A stretch of DNA of 64,000 nt from Diabrotica undecimpunctata (taxonomy: Eukaryota; Arthropoda; Insecta; Coleoptera; Chrysomelidae): assembly GCF_040954645.1 (NCBI RefSeq), contig NC_092809.1, forward strand, positions 130,623,914 to 130,687,913. Direction: 5' to 3'. The position numbers were made by a program, and so were the translations under genes. A model generated the notes under the pieces. It was not told the DNA's origin. It searched no databases and was given only the letters and a program-made list of their open reading frames with translations. Below, in pieces: positions 23,801 through 31,869 of the stretch (its first letter is position 1; each line of letters begins with the position of its first letter).

Positions 23801-24553
23801 GACTGCCAAAATGCCTTTGAAACGTTGAAAAAGCATTTAATAACAGCACCGATTTTGGGGTATCCACTGCCAGAAGGAGAGTTCATCTTAGATACGGATG
23901 CAAGTAACGTGGGAATTGGAGGAGTGCTGTCTCAGATTCAAGGAGGACAGGAACGAGTCCTCGGATATTTTAGTAAAGTTCTTTCAAAACCTGAGCGGAA
24001 TTATTGCGTCACGAGAAGAGAACTTCTAGCAGTAGTTAAATCAGTAGAGCACTTCTATCAATACATCTATGGCAGAAAGTTTCTAATCCGAACCGACCAT
24101 GCCGCCCTTAAGTGGTTGATGCAGTTCAAGAATCCAGAGGGTCAGATAGCCAGGTGGATCGAACGACTCCAAGAATATGATTTTAAGATTGAGCACCGGG
24201 CCGGAGTTAGCCACAGAAACGCTGATTCTCTTTCCAGAAGGCCATGCTCTGCAGAGTGTTCCCACTGCAACAAAACGGAATCCAAGGAAGCAGCAGTGCT
24301 AAGAACGACGATTGTCAACGACGACTGGACGCCTACTAAGATAAGGGAAGAACAAGAGAGAGATCCAGTTATACAGAAAATCCGAAAATGGAAAGAGGAA
24401 AACCGTCGACCACCTTGGCAGGAAATATCAAACCTATGCTCAGTAGTTAAGACGTATTGGGCCCAGTGGGACTCATTTATCATCGAAGATGGCTTGCTCA
24501 AACGAGTCCTGGAAAATGATGACGGTTCAGAGAGAAGAGAAGACAGTTGGTGA
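20807..24553 (+). CDS. Ty3/gypsy Gag-protease-RT-RNase H polyprotein
   Basis: 1,248 aa from the ATG at 20807; an in-frame GTG at 20801 is a weaker start. Approximate residues: SAP-like helix-extended-helix, 3-40; coiled coil of KVSGDIASLEN and KVSGDIS units, 58-175; Gag capsid-like region, 205-400; protease LVDTGATRTI, 470; reverse transcriptase, 755-940, with TLDLKSGYWQV (820) and YLDDI (883); RNase H, 1025-1150, with ILDTDAS, TRRELLAVV, RTDHAAL and NADSLSRR holding the acidic residues. It would package and copy the element's RNA in cytoplasmic particles. Oddities: there is no CCHC zinc knuckle between capsid and protease (a single Cys in ITCKKTKTIK), and RT reads MPFRLCNAP where the family has MPFGLCNAP. 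It stops at TGA 24551, before integrase. Confidence 0.93.
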   Translation: MATIYELTVTNLRRHLEDRELASTGKKAELVQRLKNALLEEGLDPETYIFEDAVLSSISKVSGDIASLENKVSGDISKVSGDIASLENKVSGDIASLENKVSGDISKVSGDIASLENKVSNEISSLESKVSANISKVTSEMSALDDRVSSLKNQVAADMSAFEEKIKEIERKMDETGTAERGNNPITVETKEDETKCKLETRPKFEGSGGSVHVKVPTFDGKSSWNNYMKQFESAARANGWSEKEKAVNLTIALRGDALDVLQTIAVEETDDFEQLKKRLNMRYGHEHLEHVYQSQLKNRRQKKDEALQEYEVDIARLVRYAYPTAPEDMMEKLAVQTFIDGLRDHEMQRTLRLARHKTLVDVLSAALEYESATQASGGYSKVRTVKEEGEEDKLDQLVNMMKIITCKKTKTIKSRNSPSGKPERVGFRGAASTRNFSKDPLILIASLKCREDSVYVDGDINGKKHTLLVDTGATRTIIRPTVINSRKKLLPTRLRLRTATGENANIHGEIQVQLGIGAEKFVHTVIVADIEEDVILGMDVMNMHGFQLDFKNKVIKVGNEEVFLHPHNDNTVQAAITEDTVVPARSETIIVARLQGIVDEGRPVMMEPWNHDDEVGRGIIIGKELVTSAKEIPVRLINVNDYPVTIKKETKVGTCVPVTSIIRQATTSDNSNDKFDQMVAVAGQSLNQMEKRKLREFLRQYRDIFVPKGGKTGRTTVVKHKIDTGNAKPIRQTARRLPQAKREEAETIVQEMKKDGVIEPSTSPWVSPVVLVKKKDGTTRFCVDYRLLNNVTKKDSYPLPRIDDTLDTLAGSKLFSTLDLKSGYWQVEMDPVDKEKTAFTTGSGLWQFNVMPFRLCNAPATFERLMENVLRGLSWKTCLVYLDDIIVLGETFEDHLRNLENVFNRLKAAQLMLNPKKCQLFQGKVNYLGHIVSKEGVAVDKGKIDSIKEWPKPTDKHQVRSFLGLCTYYRRFIKKFADIAKPLTRLTEEAREYRWDIDCQNAFETLKKHLITAPILGYPLPEGEFILDTDASNVGIGGVLSQIQGGQERVLGYFSKVLSKPERNYCVTRRELLAVVKSVEHFYQYIYGRKFLIRTDHAALKWLMQFKNPEGQIARWIERLQEYDFKIEHRAGVSHRNADSLSRRPCSAECSHCNKTESKEAAVLRTTIVNDDWTPTKIREEQERDPVIQKIRKWKEENRRPPWQEISNLCSVVKTYWAQWDSFIIEDGLLKRVLENDDGSERREDSW

Positions 24554-26307
24554 TCCCAAAGAGCAGAATAGCCGAAGTACTTCGTCAGTTACACGACAGT
24601 CCATCGGGAGGGCATTTTGGTGTAAGGAAAACCCTTCAGCGAATTCGGGAACGGTTTTATTGGATGAACAGTTCCGACGACGTAAAAGACTGGTGTAAGA
24701 AATGTACTATTTGTGCTACGAGTAACGGGCCTCACCGGAAAAGGAGAGCTCCTATGAGACAATATAATGTTGGAAGCCCGTTTGAAAGAATAGCTTTGGA
24801 CATCGCTGGGCCATTTCCAGAAAGTGAAAATGGAGGCAAGTACATGCTGGTAGTAATGGATTACTTTACTAAGTGGGTCGAGATTTACGCACTTCCCGAC
24901 CAGAAGGCCGTCACCGTTGCAGATAAGTTGATCCAAGAATATATCAGCCGATTTGGAGTGCCTTTGGAGATACATAGTGACCAAGGCAGGAACTTCGAAA
25001 GCGATCTATTCCAAGGAATATGTGATAGATTAGGCATGAAGAAAACAAGAACTACAGCATATCATCCGCAATCTGATGGTATGGTAGAGCGGATGAATAG
25101 GACAGTCGGCAAGTATTTGACGAAGATGGTGTCCGATCATCAGCGAGATTGGGACCAATACCTTCCGTTCTTCACAATGGCCTACAGATCTGCTGTTAAC
25201 GAATCAACAGGTCAGACACCAGCCAGAGTCCTATTCGGACGCGAAATGCGACTACCTTGTGATCTAGAATTTGGGTGTCGACCTGGAGAATATGTAGCAG
25301 GTGAGGATTATGTGATCGAATTACGAAGAAAAATGGACGATATACATGAGTTGGTCCGTTCCCACCTTCAGATCGCTAGCGACCGAATGAAGAAACGGTA
25401 CGATAAACAAGCCGAAAAGGGTTGCTTTAAGAAGAACGACAAAGTCTGGCTGTATAATCCCAAGAAGCGAAAAGGTTGTTCTCCCAAATTGCAGCAGTTT
25501 TGGGAAGGTCCATACCTCATCATGGAGAAGATCAACGATATCATCTACCGAATAAGCAAGATTCCGAGGGGAAAGCCGATGATAGTACACCATAACCGGC
25601 TGGCGTCTTTCGAAGGTGACCACGACGTAGATGAAGAAGTGGAAGTAAACCAAGTCCAAGACGTGTCTGACCTCACGTTTGAGGAATTCATGGGTGCCTA
25701 TGGAGGTACCGGTAAAGCAAGACATGGTGTTACCACTGAAGAAAAGCAAGATCTACTCGCGCTCCCCGATGACTACTCGCTGGCCCTTACCATCCCGGCC
25801 AGTATCAAAGACGCACCAGGGTTGGCATCCGTCTTTCGAAGGAAGTTTGGTCGAGTTGCAGAACTTCAATGCCAGGTGCCAGCTCCCGGTAAGACCTTGA
25901 AACTCCAAGATGCATCACGTTACCTTTTCTACCTGGTAACAAAAGACACTGCCCGTGACCAACCTACCTACCGAGATGTGTGGGAAGCCTTACTTCAATT
26001 GAGAGAGCACGTACTAGAGTCCGACGTGCAAAAGTTAGCCATGCCAAAGTTGGAGTGCCGCCAATTAGATTGGAGGGTCATCCGAAATATGGTGGAGGAG
26101 ATCTTTAAAGACACCGAAGTCCAGGTGTTAGTCTGTTGCAATCCGCATAGTTACTGGTGCGGAGAGAAAACCGTCCCTTGTCATTTTTATACAACTGGAA
26201 GTTGTAAAAGAGGGTCCAGTTGCCGATACCAGCATACAGTTCCGGTTCCAGTCCCGACAAGGTTCCAGGAGGAACCATCTTTTAAGAGGGGGGCAATGTT
26301 ACGATAA
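24547..26307 (+). CDS. Ty3/gypsy integrase with macro domain and CCCH finger
   Basis: An open frame overlapping the previous ORF in the -1 frame. It is open from about 24522 with no ATG at its start (24547 is TTG), so it must be reached by frameshift or was once continuous. Numbered from 24547: HHCC finger (H16, H23, C50, C53); catalytic core D85, D145, E181 (DD35E spacing); C-terminal SH3-like part to about 355. The frame continues another 230 residues, unusual for Ty3. Residues 400-532 resemble an OARD1-like macro domain (ASVFRRKFGRVAEL, YLFYLVTKD, PTYRDVWEALLQLREH, LAMPKL, VEEIFKDTEVQV). Its usual GCGL loop is replaced by ECRQLDW, so ADP-ribose hydrolysis is doubtful. Residues 545-563 form a CCCH finger (C-x7-C-x5-C-x3-H), likely RNA-binding. 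The stop codon lies inside the 3' LTR. Confidence 0.9.
   Translation: MVIPKSRIAEVLRQLHDSPSGGHFGVRKTLQRIRERFYWMNSSDDVKDWCKKCTICATSNGPHRKRRAPMRQYNVGSPFERIALDIAGPFPESENGGKYMLVVMDYFTKWVEIYALPDQKAVTVADKLIQEYISRFGVPLEIHSDQGRNFESDLFQGICDRLGMKKTRTTAYHPQSDGMVERMNRTVGKYLTKMVSDHQRDWDQYLPFFTMAYRSAVNESTGQTPARVLFGREMRLPCDLEFGCRPGEYVAGEDYVIELRRKMDDIHELVRSHLQIASDRMKKRYDKQAEKGCFKKNDKVWLYNPKKRKGCSPKLQQFWEGPYLIMEKINDIIYRISKIPRGKPMIVHHNRLASFEGDHDVDEEVEVNQVQDVSDLTFEEFMGAYGGTGKARHGVTTEEKQDLLALPDDYSLALTIPASIKDAPGLASVFRRKFGRVAELQCQVPAPGKTLKLQDASRYLFYLVTKDTARDQPTYRDVWEALLQLREHVLESDVQKLAMPKLECRQLDWRVIRNMVEEIFKDTEVQVLVCCNPHSYWCGEKTVPCHFYTTGSCKRGSSCRYQHTVPVPVPTRFQEEPSFKRGAMLR
26283..26296 (+). other. Polypurine tract
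   Basis: AAGAGGGGGGCAA lies immediately before the 3' LTR and overlaps the last codons of the integrase ORF. This is the expected primer site for plus-strand DNA synthesis. Confidence 0.8.
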
Positions 26308-26688
26308 TTATCCTGGCCTAAAATAACCGTATTATATTATGACTAATGCTGTTCTGTTTTAGATTATACGAGACCTTTCGAATAGCTGGCATAAACTCCA
26401 AGTAATAAAAAACTGGTTCCATTCGAATCTTCCGGAATTAGGCCTGTCCATTCGAGGCGAAACCAGGTCAATTGAGGTCAAAATCCATGGGATTCTAGAG
26501 CAGCTGTTTTCGTATAAATATGAGGGAACTTTTATTTTGAAAACAGTTAGTTAATTCTCAAGACCCGCGCTCGCGAATTTGTTACGTACGGATATAATAA
26601 ATTATTGTCAGATAAGTTAATATAAATAAAGAAATAAATTAAATCCGTAAGTGTTATAAATATTGAACCTTTTAATAAATTCACAACA
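26297..26688 (+). repeat. 3' LTR
   Basis: 392 bp, TGTTACG...CACAACA. No difference from the 5' LTR was found on reading. It is followed by CATG, the target duplication. Confidence 0.95.
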
Positions 26689-26692
26689 CATG

Positions 26693-27060
26693 CCTCTGAT
26701 CCATATGTGAGAACGGGGACTATCAGTGTTCTATACAGCCTTATACGAGTTTTTTGAAACAGACGTTTGTTAGTTAAGTACTTTGATAGACCATGATAAC
26801 ACCTGTTTGCAATTATTATTCGCCTTTTTATTTCCTCAGATGTGTTATTATTGGGTGAGAACGGGGACTATCAGTGTTCTATACAGCCTTATACGAGTTT
26901 TTTGAGATAGACGTTTGTTAGCTAAGTACTTTGATAGACCATGATAACACCTGTTTGCAATTATTATTCGCTTTTTTATTTCCTCAGATGTGTTATTATT
27001 GGGGTTAACCGATATCCCTAGATATATGAACTCTTTGACTGCTTCGAAGTACATAAAACT
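26693..27060 (-). pseudogene. LINE ORF2 thumb/tail, part 1
   Basis: Minus-strand frame with KEFIYLGISVNPNNN, EEIKKRIIIANRCYHGL and RIRLYRTLIVPVLTYGSEA, the region just after the RT core of RTE-like LINEs. It continues in frame into 20335-19925 once the Ty3/gypsy insert is removed. It carries an internal 148-bp tandem duplication. Confidence 0.8.
26707..27002. repeat. 148-bp tandem duplication within LINE
   Basis: Two head-to-tail copies (26707-26854, 26855-27002) beginning GTGAGAACGGGGACTATCAG differ at only a few positions (for example GAAACAGACG versus GAGATAGACG). The duplication disrupts the LINE frame and arose after insertion or in its source copy. Confidence 0.85.
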
Positions 27061-27189
27061 TCATCAACTTTTAAAAATAATCAAATGCTGGATTTTTTGG
27101 TATAGTTTTGTGTAACGATTTAGTCAAAATTCATTTACATAATAAGAGAAAATTAAAAAAGAATTTATCAATAGAATACAGAACATCGG

Positions 27190-27780
27190 AGAACAAGTAG
27201 AAAATCCAGAGGAACTATGGAATGAATTGAAAAACCAAGTTAAGAAAATGATGATAGAAGTAACTTAATCAAGAAAAATAAATGGGTGGCGGAAGACATC
27301 TTGAAATAGATGGAACAACGTCGGCTTATAAAATCGAATGAAACAGAATATAGATATCTATAGAGAAGAATTAAAAGCGAGATGAAATTACCCAAAGAAA
27401 AATGGATGAGAAAAAGCAATGAAATGGAGGCTGTGACAGCTAGGCATGTCTCACTTAATGTGCACAAAAAAATAAAAGAAATAAACAGCATATTTAAAAA
27501 ACGAGCTCCCTCTGTACTAGTTGACAATAACAATAAAATTATTGTAAATGAGAATAAAATAAGAGAATGGCAACTGTATATAGCAGAGTTTTTTGAAGAT
27601 GGCAGAATAATACCAAATCCTACCAAAATCGTAACGAAATTATGACGGCAAAGACATTATCAAATCAGAGGTAGAACACGCTATAAAAAATGATAAAAGT
27701 ATAAAAGCTTATGGTCCAGATGATACACCAACTGAGATGATAAAGTTAATAAATAGGTGAAGATAACATAAAAGTTGTAG
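27190..27780 (+). pseudogene. RTE-like LINE linker and RT start fragment
   Basis: The best open piece (27382-27645) contains KLPKEKWMRKSNEMEAV, NVHKKIKEIN and LVDNNNKIIVNENKIREW. It is followed in another frame by EVEHAIKNDKSIKAYGPDD and PTEMIKL (about 27670-27750). This is the endonuclease-RT linker and the first RT motif of RTE-like LINEs. It stops abruptly, and opposite-strand LINE sequence follows. Confidence 0.7.
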
Positions 27781-27849
27781 TAAAACTTTTTAATGCAATA
27801 TATAATAATACTGGATTGATTTCCACAGACTACGCAAGACAATGTGGGA

Positions 27850-28470
27850 TCAGCTTCTCTCATTACATTTCTCTATAAGTTTCGATCTTGTTTCATACCA
27901 ATATTAATCTCCTTTACCGACATCTCCTTCGCAGTTGTCTCTCCATAGGTCTTCTTTGGTACTCTTCTCCTACTCCTCCCAGAAACTTGCAAATTAGCAT
28001 TGTCATATTGTGTGACTAACGGCTCGACGTTGAATATACTCGAAACATTTTAATCTATGCTTCGCATTTTAGCAACAATTGGTGTCATTCTTAGACTTCC
28101 CCTAATACACTTAACTTCATCCTTTTTTGTGACTCCACTCATCCATCTCCATCCATCCAAGCATTCTAATTTCCGCTACATGCCATCGTTGTTTTTTTTC
28201 TTTAACTGTTTTATCGAATTCTCCTTTAAGTTTTAGTTAAGTTTTTCTGTCACACAACGCACCACTTACTTCCTTCCACTTCATCCATTTATCTCTAATT
28301 CTAATGTATGCATCTCCATTTATCTCCCCATTACTCTATAATGCCCATCCTAGATATTTAAAATTATTACTTTTTACAATTATTTTACCATCCAAAGATA
28401 TCATTTTATTTGTAATAACTTTATCTTTAACTAAACATTCCAAATAATATGTTTTTGTCCTCCTGAGTTT
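27850..28470 (-). pseudogene. Decayed LINE ORF2 C-terminal region
   Basis: Minus-strand frames give SNNFKYLGWAL, RIRDKWMKWKEVSGALCDRK, RWHVAEIRMLGWMEMDEW and RLKCFEYIQRR in collinear order. This matches the post-RT region of a LINE family with a MLRW-x-GHVQRR-type tail. Many stops and frameshifts are present. Identification is by motif order only. Confidence 0.55.
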
Positions 28471-28499
28471 TAAACCTTCTCCTTAAGAACTTTTCTCTC

Positions 28500-29000
28500 C
28501 AATGGCGCTGCAGCCCAAATCGAACCTTGACTTCCTCCAAAATATGCTTCCAACCTTGCCGGTCCTTCATTTTTTCCGTGGACTTCCATTTAGTCTTACG
28601 TCCTGCATTTTACTATCTATGGTTTTTTCGGCAATCTTTCGGTCTCCATTCTCACTACATAACCAGCCCATCGAAGTCTCTGAAGTTTAACGAATTCTGA
28701 GATCAGTGTCTCTTTGAACAGTTGGTAGAGTTCATGGTTGCACCTGGATCTCCATACTCCGTTTTCGTTATTAACTTGACCTTGACGTTTGAACAACTTC
28801 TTTGTTTGTTATTTTTGATGACCATTAATGTTATTTTGTCCATTAGCTCAACTTGTTTTTTGTCAATTTAATAAACTGTCAACGTAATTTTTCCATCGCT
28901 TTTTCAGATCGTTTTCGTGAACTAATATTTTATTATGTTCATCTCGGATTCATCTAATCTGATTAAAATCTTTTGCTTTTTTTGCTCGATGTTTGGCTAT
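28500..29000 (-). pseudogene. RTE-like LINE fragments with internal deletion
   Basis: Reading from about 29000 down, the pre-RT block KDFNQIR, HNKILVHENDLKKRWKNY is joined near 28790 directly to the C-terminal tail NENGVWRSRCNHELYQLF, LQRLRWAGYVVRMET (about 28775-28640). It ends in a diverged basic stretch near 28500. The whole RT core is missing. Confidence 0.6.
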
Positions 29001-29399
29001 TTTATATACGAAAAGACTGATAAGTTTTAAAATTATCAAAATGAATTTCATTTCACAAATAAAGGTTTATCGACCATGTAACCTAAATGACCAATGAAAA
29101 GGTTCCGTGGTTGATAAACTCGACCTATTATACAGAGATGCAGCGACTGCTTTGCGTCAGTTTTCTCTGTCGGGGGAATTGGAAACGTGAGTCTATAGGA
29201 GCAGGCAGTCTATTTGTATAATATGTATGTGGTTGTAATTGGTATTTAAATTGGTTAGGTTATGTTAGATTAGGTAAATATATACCAATTACAACAGAAG
29301 TTTGCTTTGCACTTTAATGTAAAGTTATTTCAAATATCTTTATTTCACTTTCCTAATATCACGTTGATCATATAGATTTGTATATGGTTCTGCTTTAGC
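29001..29399. other. No gene; imperfect TTAGG-rich hairpin
   Basis: GTTGTAATTGGTAT (about 29231) pairs with ATACCAATTACAAC (about 29281). The loop reads GGTTAGGTTATGTTAGATTAGG, similar to degenerate insect telomere repeats. No coding sequence is recognised. Confidence 0.4.
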
Positions 29400-29775
29400 T
29401 TTTTCTATTCTATTTATAACCCAAAAATCTATTCATGTGTTGAATATAGGCCTCTCCCATTTGTCTCCATTTGTCTCTGTCTTCTGTTTGTCTTTTCCAC
29501 ATTGGACCTGCGCTTTGCTCAATGTCATCTTTCCATCTCATTTGCGGTCGACCTCTTGACCTTTTTGCAGTATATGGTCTCCAGCGGCCAATTTCTTTAT
29601 TCCATCTTCCATCCTGATATCTTTCGTTATGCCCAGCCCATTTCCATTTTAATTTCAATGCATGTTCGACAGCGTCTGTTATTTCGGTTTTGCATCTTAT
29701 CCACTCGTTCCTCTTTTTATCTCTCAACGATATTCCCAACATTTTCCATAGCTCTTTGAGTTTTCTTTATTCTAT
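29400..29775 (-). pseudogene. LINE ORF2 C-terminal tail
   Basis: The 110-codon open frame 29742-29410 contains MLGISLRDKKRNEWIRCKT, LKLKWKWAGHNERYQDGRW, KRSRGRPQMRWKDDI and DRDKWRQMGEAYI. This is the classical tail of an RTE-like insect LINE. GHNER replaces the usual GHVAR. Nothing upstream of the tail is preserved. Confidence 0.8.
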
Positions 29776-30050
29776 CTAAGTTGCTCTTGGTACAGATTTG
29801 GTATAGCTAGCCAGATACTTGGTATAGCTTTTTCTACTTCCACGAATAACATTTATAAATTTCCAAATATCCTATATTATTTCTACTCTAGTCGTCAGAG
29901 ACGAAAATAACACTGAACCTCTAAAAATTATAGGCACAAGCTGAATTTTGCCGAGAATATTAATTGTGGGACCTCAAAAAAAAAAGCAAAAAAGTTTACC
30001 ACTTTTACTCCCGGGCTTCCCCCTAAAACCCCCCTCGTACGGTTGATCGA
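29776..30050. other. No gene recognised
   Basis: Non-coding. A C-rich patch (CCCCCTAAAACCCCCC, about 30018-30034) precedes the inverted repeat. Confidence 0.4.
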
Positions 30051-30872
30051 CCGTCGATTTTGAATGTCAGTTAGGCGCGCGAAATCAATGTTCAATAAAA
30101 TTTGTATCAGCTCGACGGTAAAAATTCGATATCTTTTGATCCATGTGTCCTATCAACAAAAATCAAGATGCGTTTTAAAGGTAAAGGGTTTGCTTGCGTA
30201 TGCAATTTTTGTATTTGGCCGCAAATTAACTCAGATTTTATAAAGGTGTTAAATAAATAAACATGGCGCGATTTTTGCCATTTTTTATGATTCTCATGAG
30301 ATCAATACGATCTATACCTTTCATTAACTTAAACGTGAGGCATTGGAAATATGCTTAAAAAACGCTCGATTTAAACTTTCTCATAACAAGCAATGTAAAA
30401 CGTTTAAAACTTTTGTTTAATTACACTATTACGTTTTTTAAAAGAACCAAACTTCTGCCATAAACTACACCCAAAAACCGTCTTCTTTGTATTGTAAAAT
30501 ATTAAATTCTGCGTTTTTTATTCATATTCTGTCTTAACTAAAGATTGAAAATTCGTGTCATCGGTTTTAAAGAATAATCTCTAAAAATGGAAGTTTTACT
30601 GTGACTGGTCAATGAAAGTGATTAATTTTATTGATCTTACGAGATTCGTAAACAATGGAAAAAATGGCACCACGTTTATTTATTTAACATTTTTATAAAA
30701 ACTGAGTTTATATTCGGCAAAATACAAAAATTGCATACGCAAGCTGAACCCTTTACCTTTAAAACGTATCTTTATCTGATTATAAAAAGATATCGAATTT
30801 TTACCGTAGAACTGATACAAATTTTATTGAACATTGATTTCGCGCGCGTAACTGACATTTAAAAACGACGGC
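30051..30872. repeat. Inverted-repeat (foldback-like) element
   Basis: The left arm, about 30051-30335, is the diverged reverse complement of the right arm, about 30610-30872. Shared blocks include GCGCGCGAAATCAATGTTC, AATAAAATTTGTATCAG, GGTAAAAATTCGATATCTTT and TTAAATAAATAAAC. The roughly 270-bp interior has no ORF. Ends share CCGTCG. I could not define a target-site duplication. It is likely a non-autonomous DNA element. Confidence 0.7.
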
Positions 30873-31865
30873 TTCAAGCGGTATTTCTAAGAAAACGGTT
30901 CACGGATCAAAAAAATCACAATATCAAATTAAACAGTTGCTCAATGACGACAAATAAAATGCAATAATGTTAGAGATTCGGTCATTTTGATTAAATTTAG
31001 AGTTTCTATAACTGTGGTTAAGTTGATTTAATCTTGGATTTTATTGATTAAACTAATGCCTTTAATCTAACACGTATTTGTGACAAATAATTTATATTCT
31101 CAGTAGCATCAACTAATGATTGATTAAAAAGGTAAGTGTACCCATGTAATAGAAAATTATTAGTGGTTTCTCGTTATGACGCAAACTGTTTTTATGTGAT
31201 TAAAATATATGAGTTGTCAAAGCGATACATTTTTATAATAATCATTATTTTCTATTGGAATAAAGTCTAGGTGGGTGGATACATTTTTATAAAAATTCAA
31301 ACACCATTCTTTTTATAGCAAACTATGAGTCACGCAAAATAAACAAAACTATTGTTCTAAGAAAAAACAATTTTCAATGTAATTCAGCGGAAATAGATAC
31401 ATTTATTTGAACAAGTGATATTTTAAGCAAGCACAAACTCTGACTATGTGTGTAATTATCCTTATTTGGAAGGACGTAAGATATAATTTATTTTTTTCAA
31501 TTCCGGTATTTATAATCCATCGTAAATAGACATACGAGTTTGGTTAAAAGCTTATTTGGTTAAGAAGGTTTAATGATATTCATAAGAGGTTAAAAACCTC
31601 TTATTCAAAAAATATGATTAACTGATGTGTTGTTGGTTTAAGTATACATATGACCAAATCTCCGCTAAGAGTAACAAAACAGTTAAAAATTTACGAAAAA
31701 AAAGTGATAATTACCTTGAGATAACCTGAGATAATTCTTTCCAAAAAGTATATTATTTTGTTACAGAAAAATACACAAAGATTAACGATTTTAGATAAAA
31801 AATAATTCGAAAAATACCATCGTAGATAAGGTTCAATTTAGAGAATGTATAGACTACAAAATGAG
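30873..31865. other. No gene recognised
   Basis: AT-rich with no supported feature. Confidence 0.45.
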
Positions 31866-31869
31866 GAAA

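Larger units (their letters stand above)
20336..26688 (+). mobile_element. Ty3/gypsy LTR retrotransposon with macro-domain Pol extension
   Basis: A 6,353-bp element bounded by 392-bp LTRs and a CATG target duplication (20332-20335 and 26689-26692). Order: LTR, tRNA-Leu-type primer-binding site, Gag-PR-RT-RNase H, integrase with a C-terminal macro domain and CCCH finger, polypurine tract, LTR. The protease-RT-RNase H-integrase order is diagnostic of Ty3/gypsy. I see no base difference between the two LTRs, so the insertion is recent. The one visible coding defect is a frame change between RNase H and integrase. No env-like ORF follows integrase. Confidence 0.95.
19903..27050 (-). mobile_element. 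5'-truncated RTE-like LINE, split by a Ty3/gypsy element
   Basis: The 16-bp word ACATAAAACTTCATCA flanks the whole structure (19887-19902 and 27051-27066), a target-site duplication. At the 3' end of the minus-strand element is a (GATGAT)n tail (plus strand CATCATCATCATC at 19901-19913), typical of RTE-type LINEs. The body is 26693-27050 plus 19903-20335, separated by the Ty3/gypsy insertion. Removing that insertion and one CATG copy rejoins the reading frame through TYGSEAWTLTKTDES. Confidence 0.85.

Noticed and set aside
24142..24501. Minus-strand open frame opposite RNase H
   Set aside because: Shadow of the polyprotein; low-complexity and without family resemblance.
20336..26688. Endogenous retrovirus with env
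   Set aside because: No env-like ORF, signal peptide or membrane segment follows integrase. The extra C-terminal sequence is the macro/CCCH extension, and the polypurine tract and LTR follow at once.
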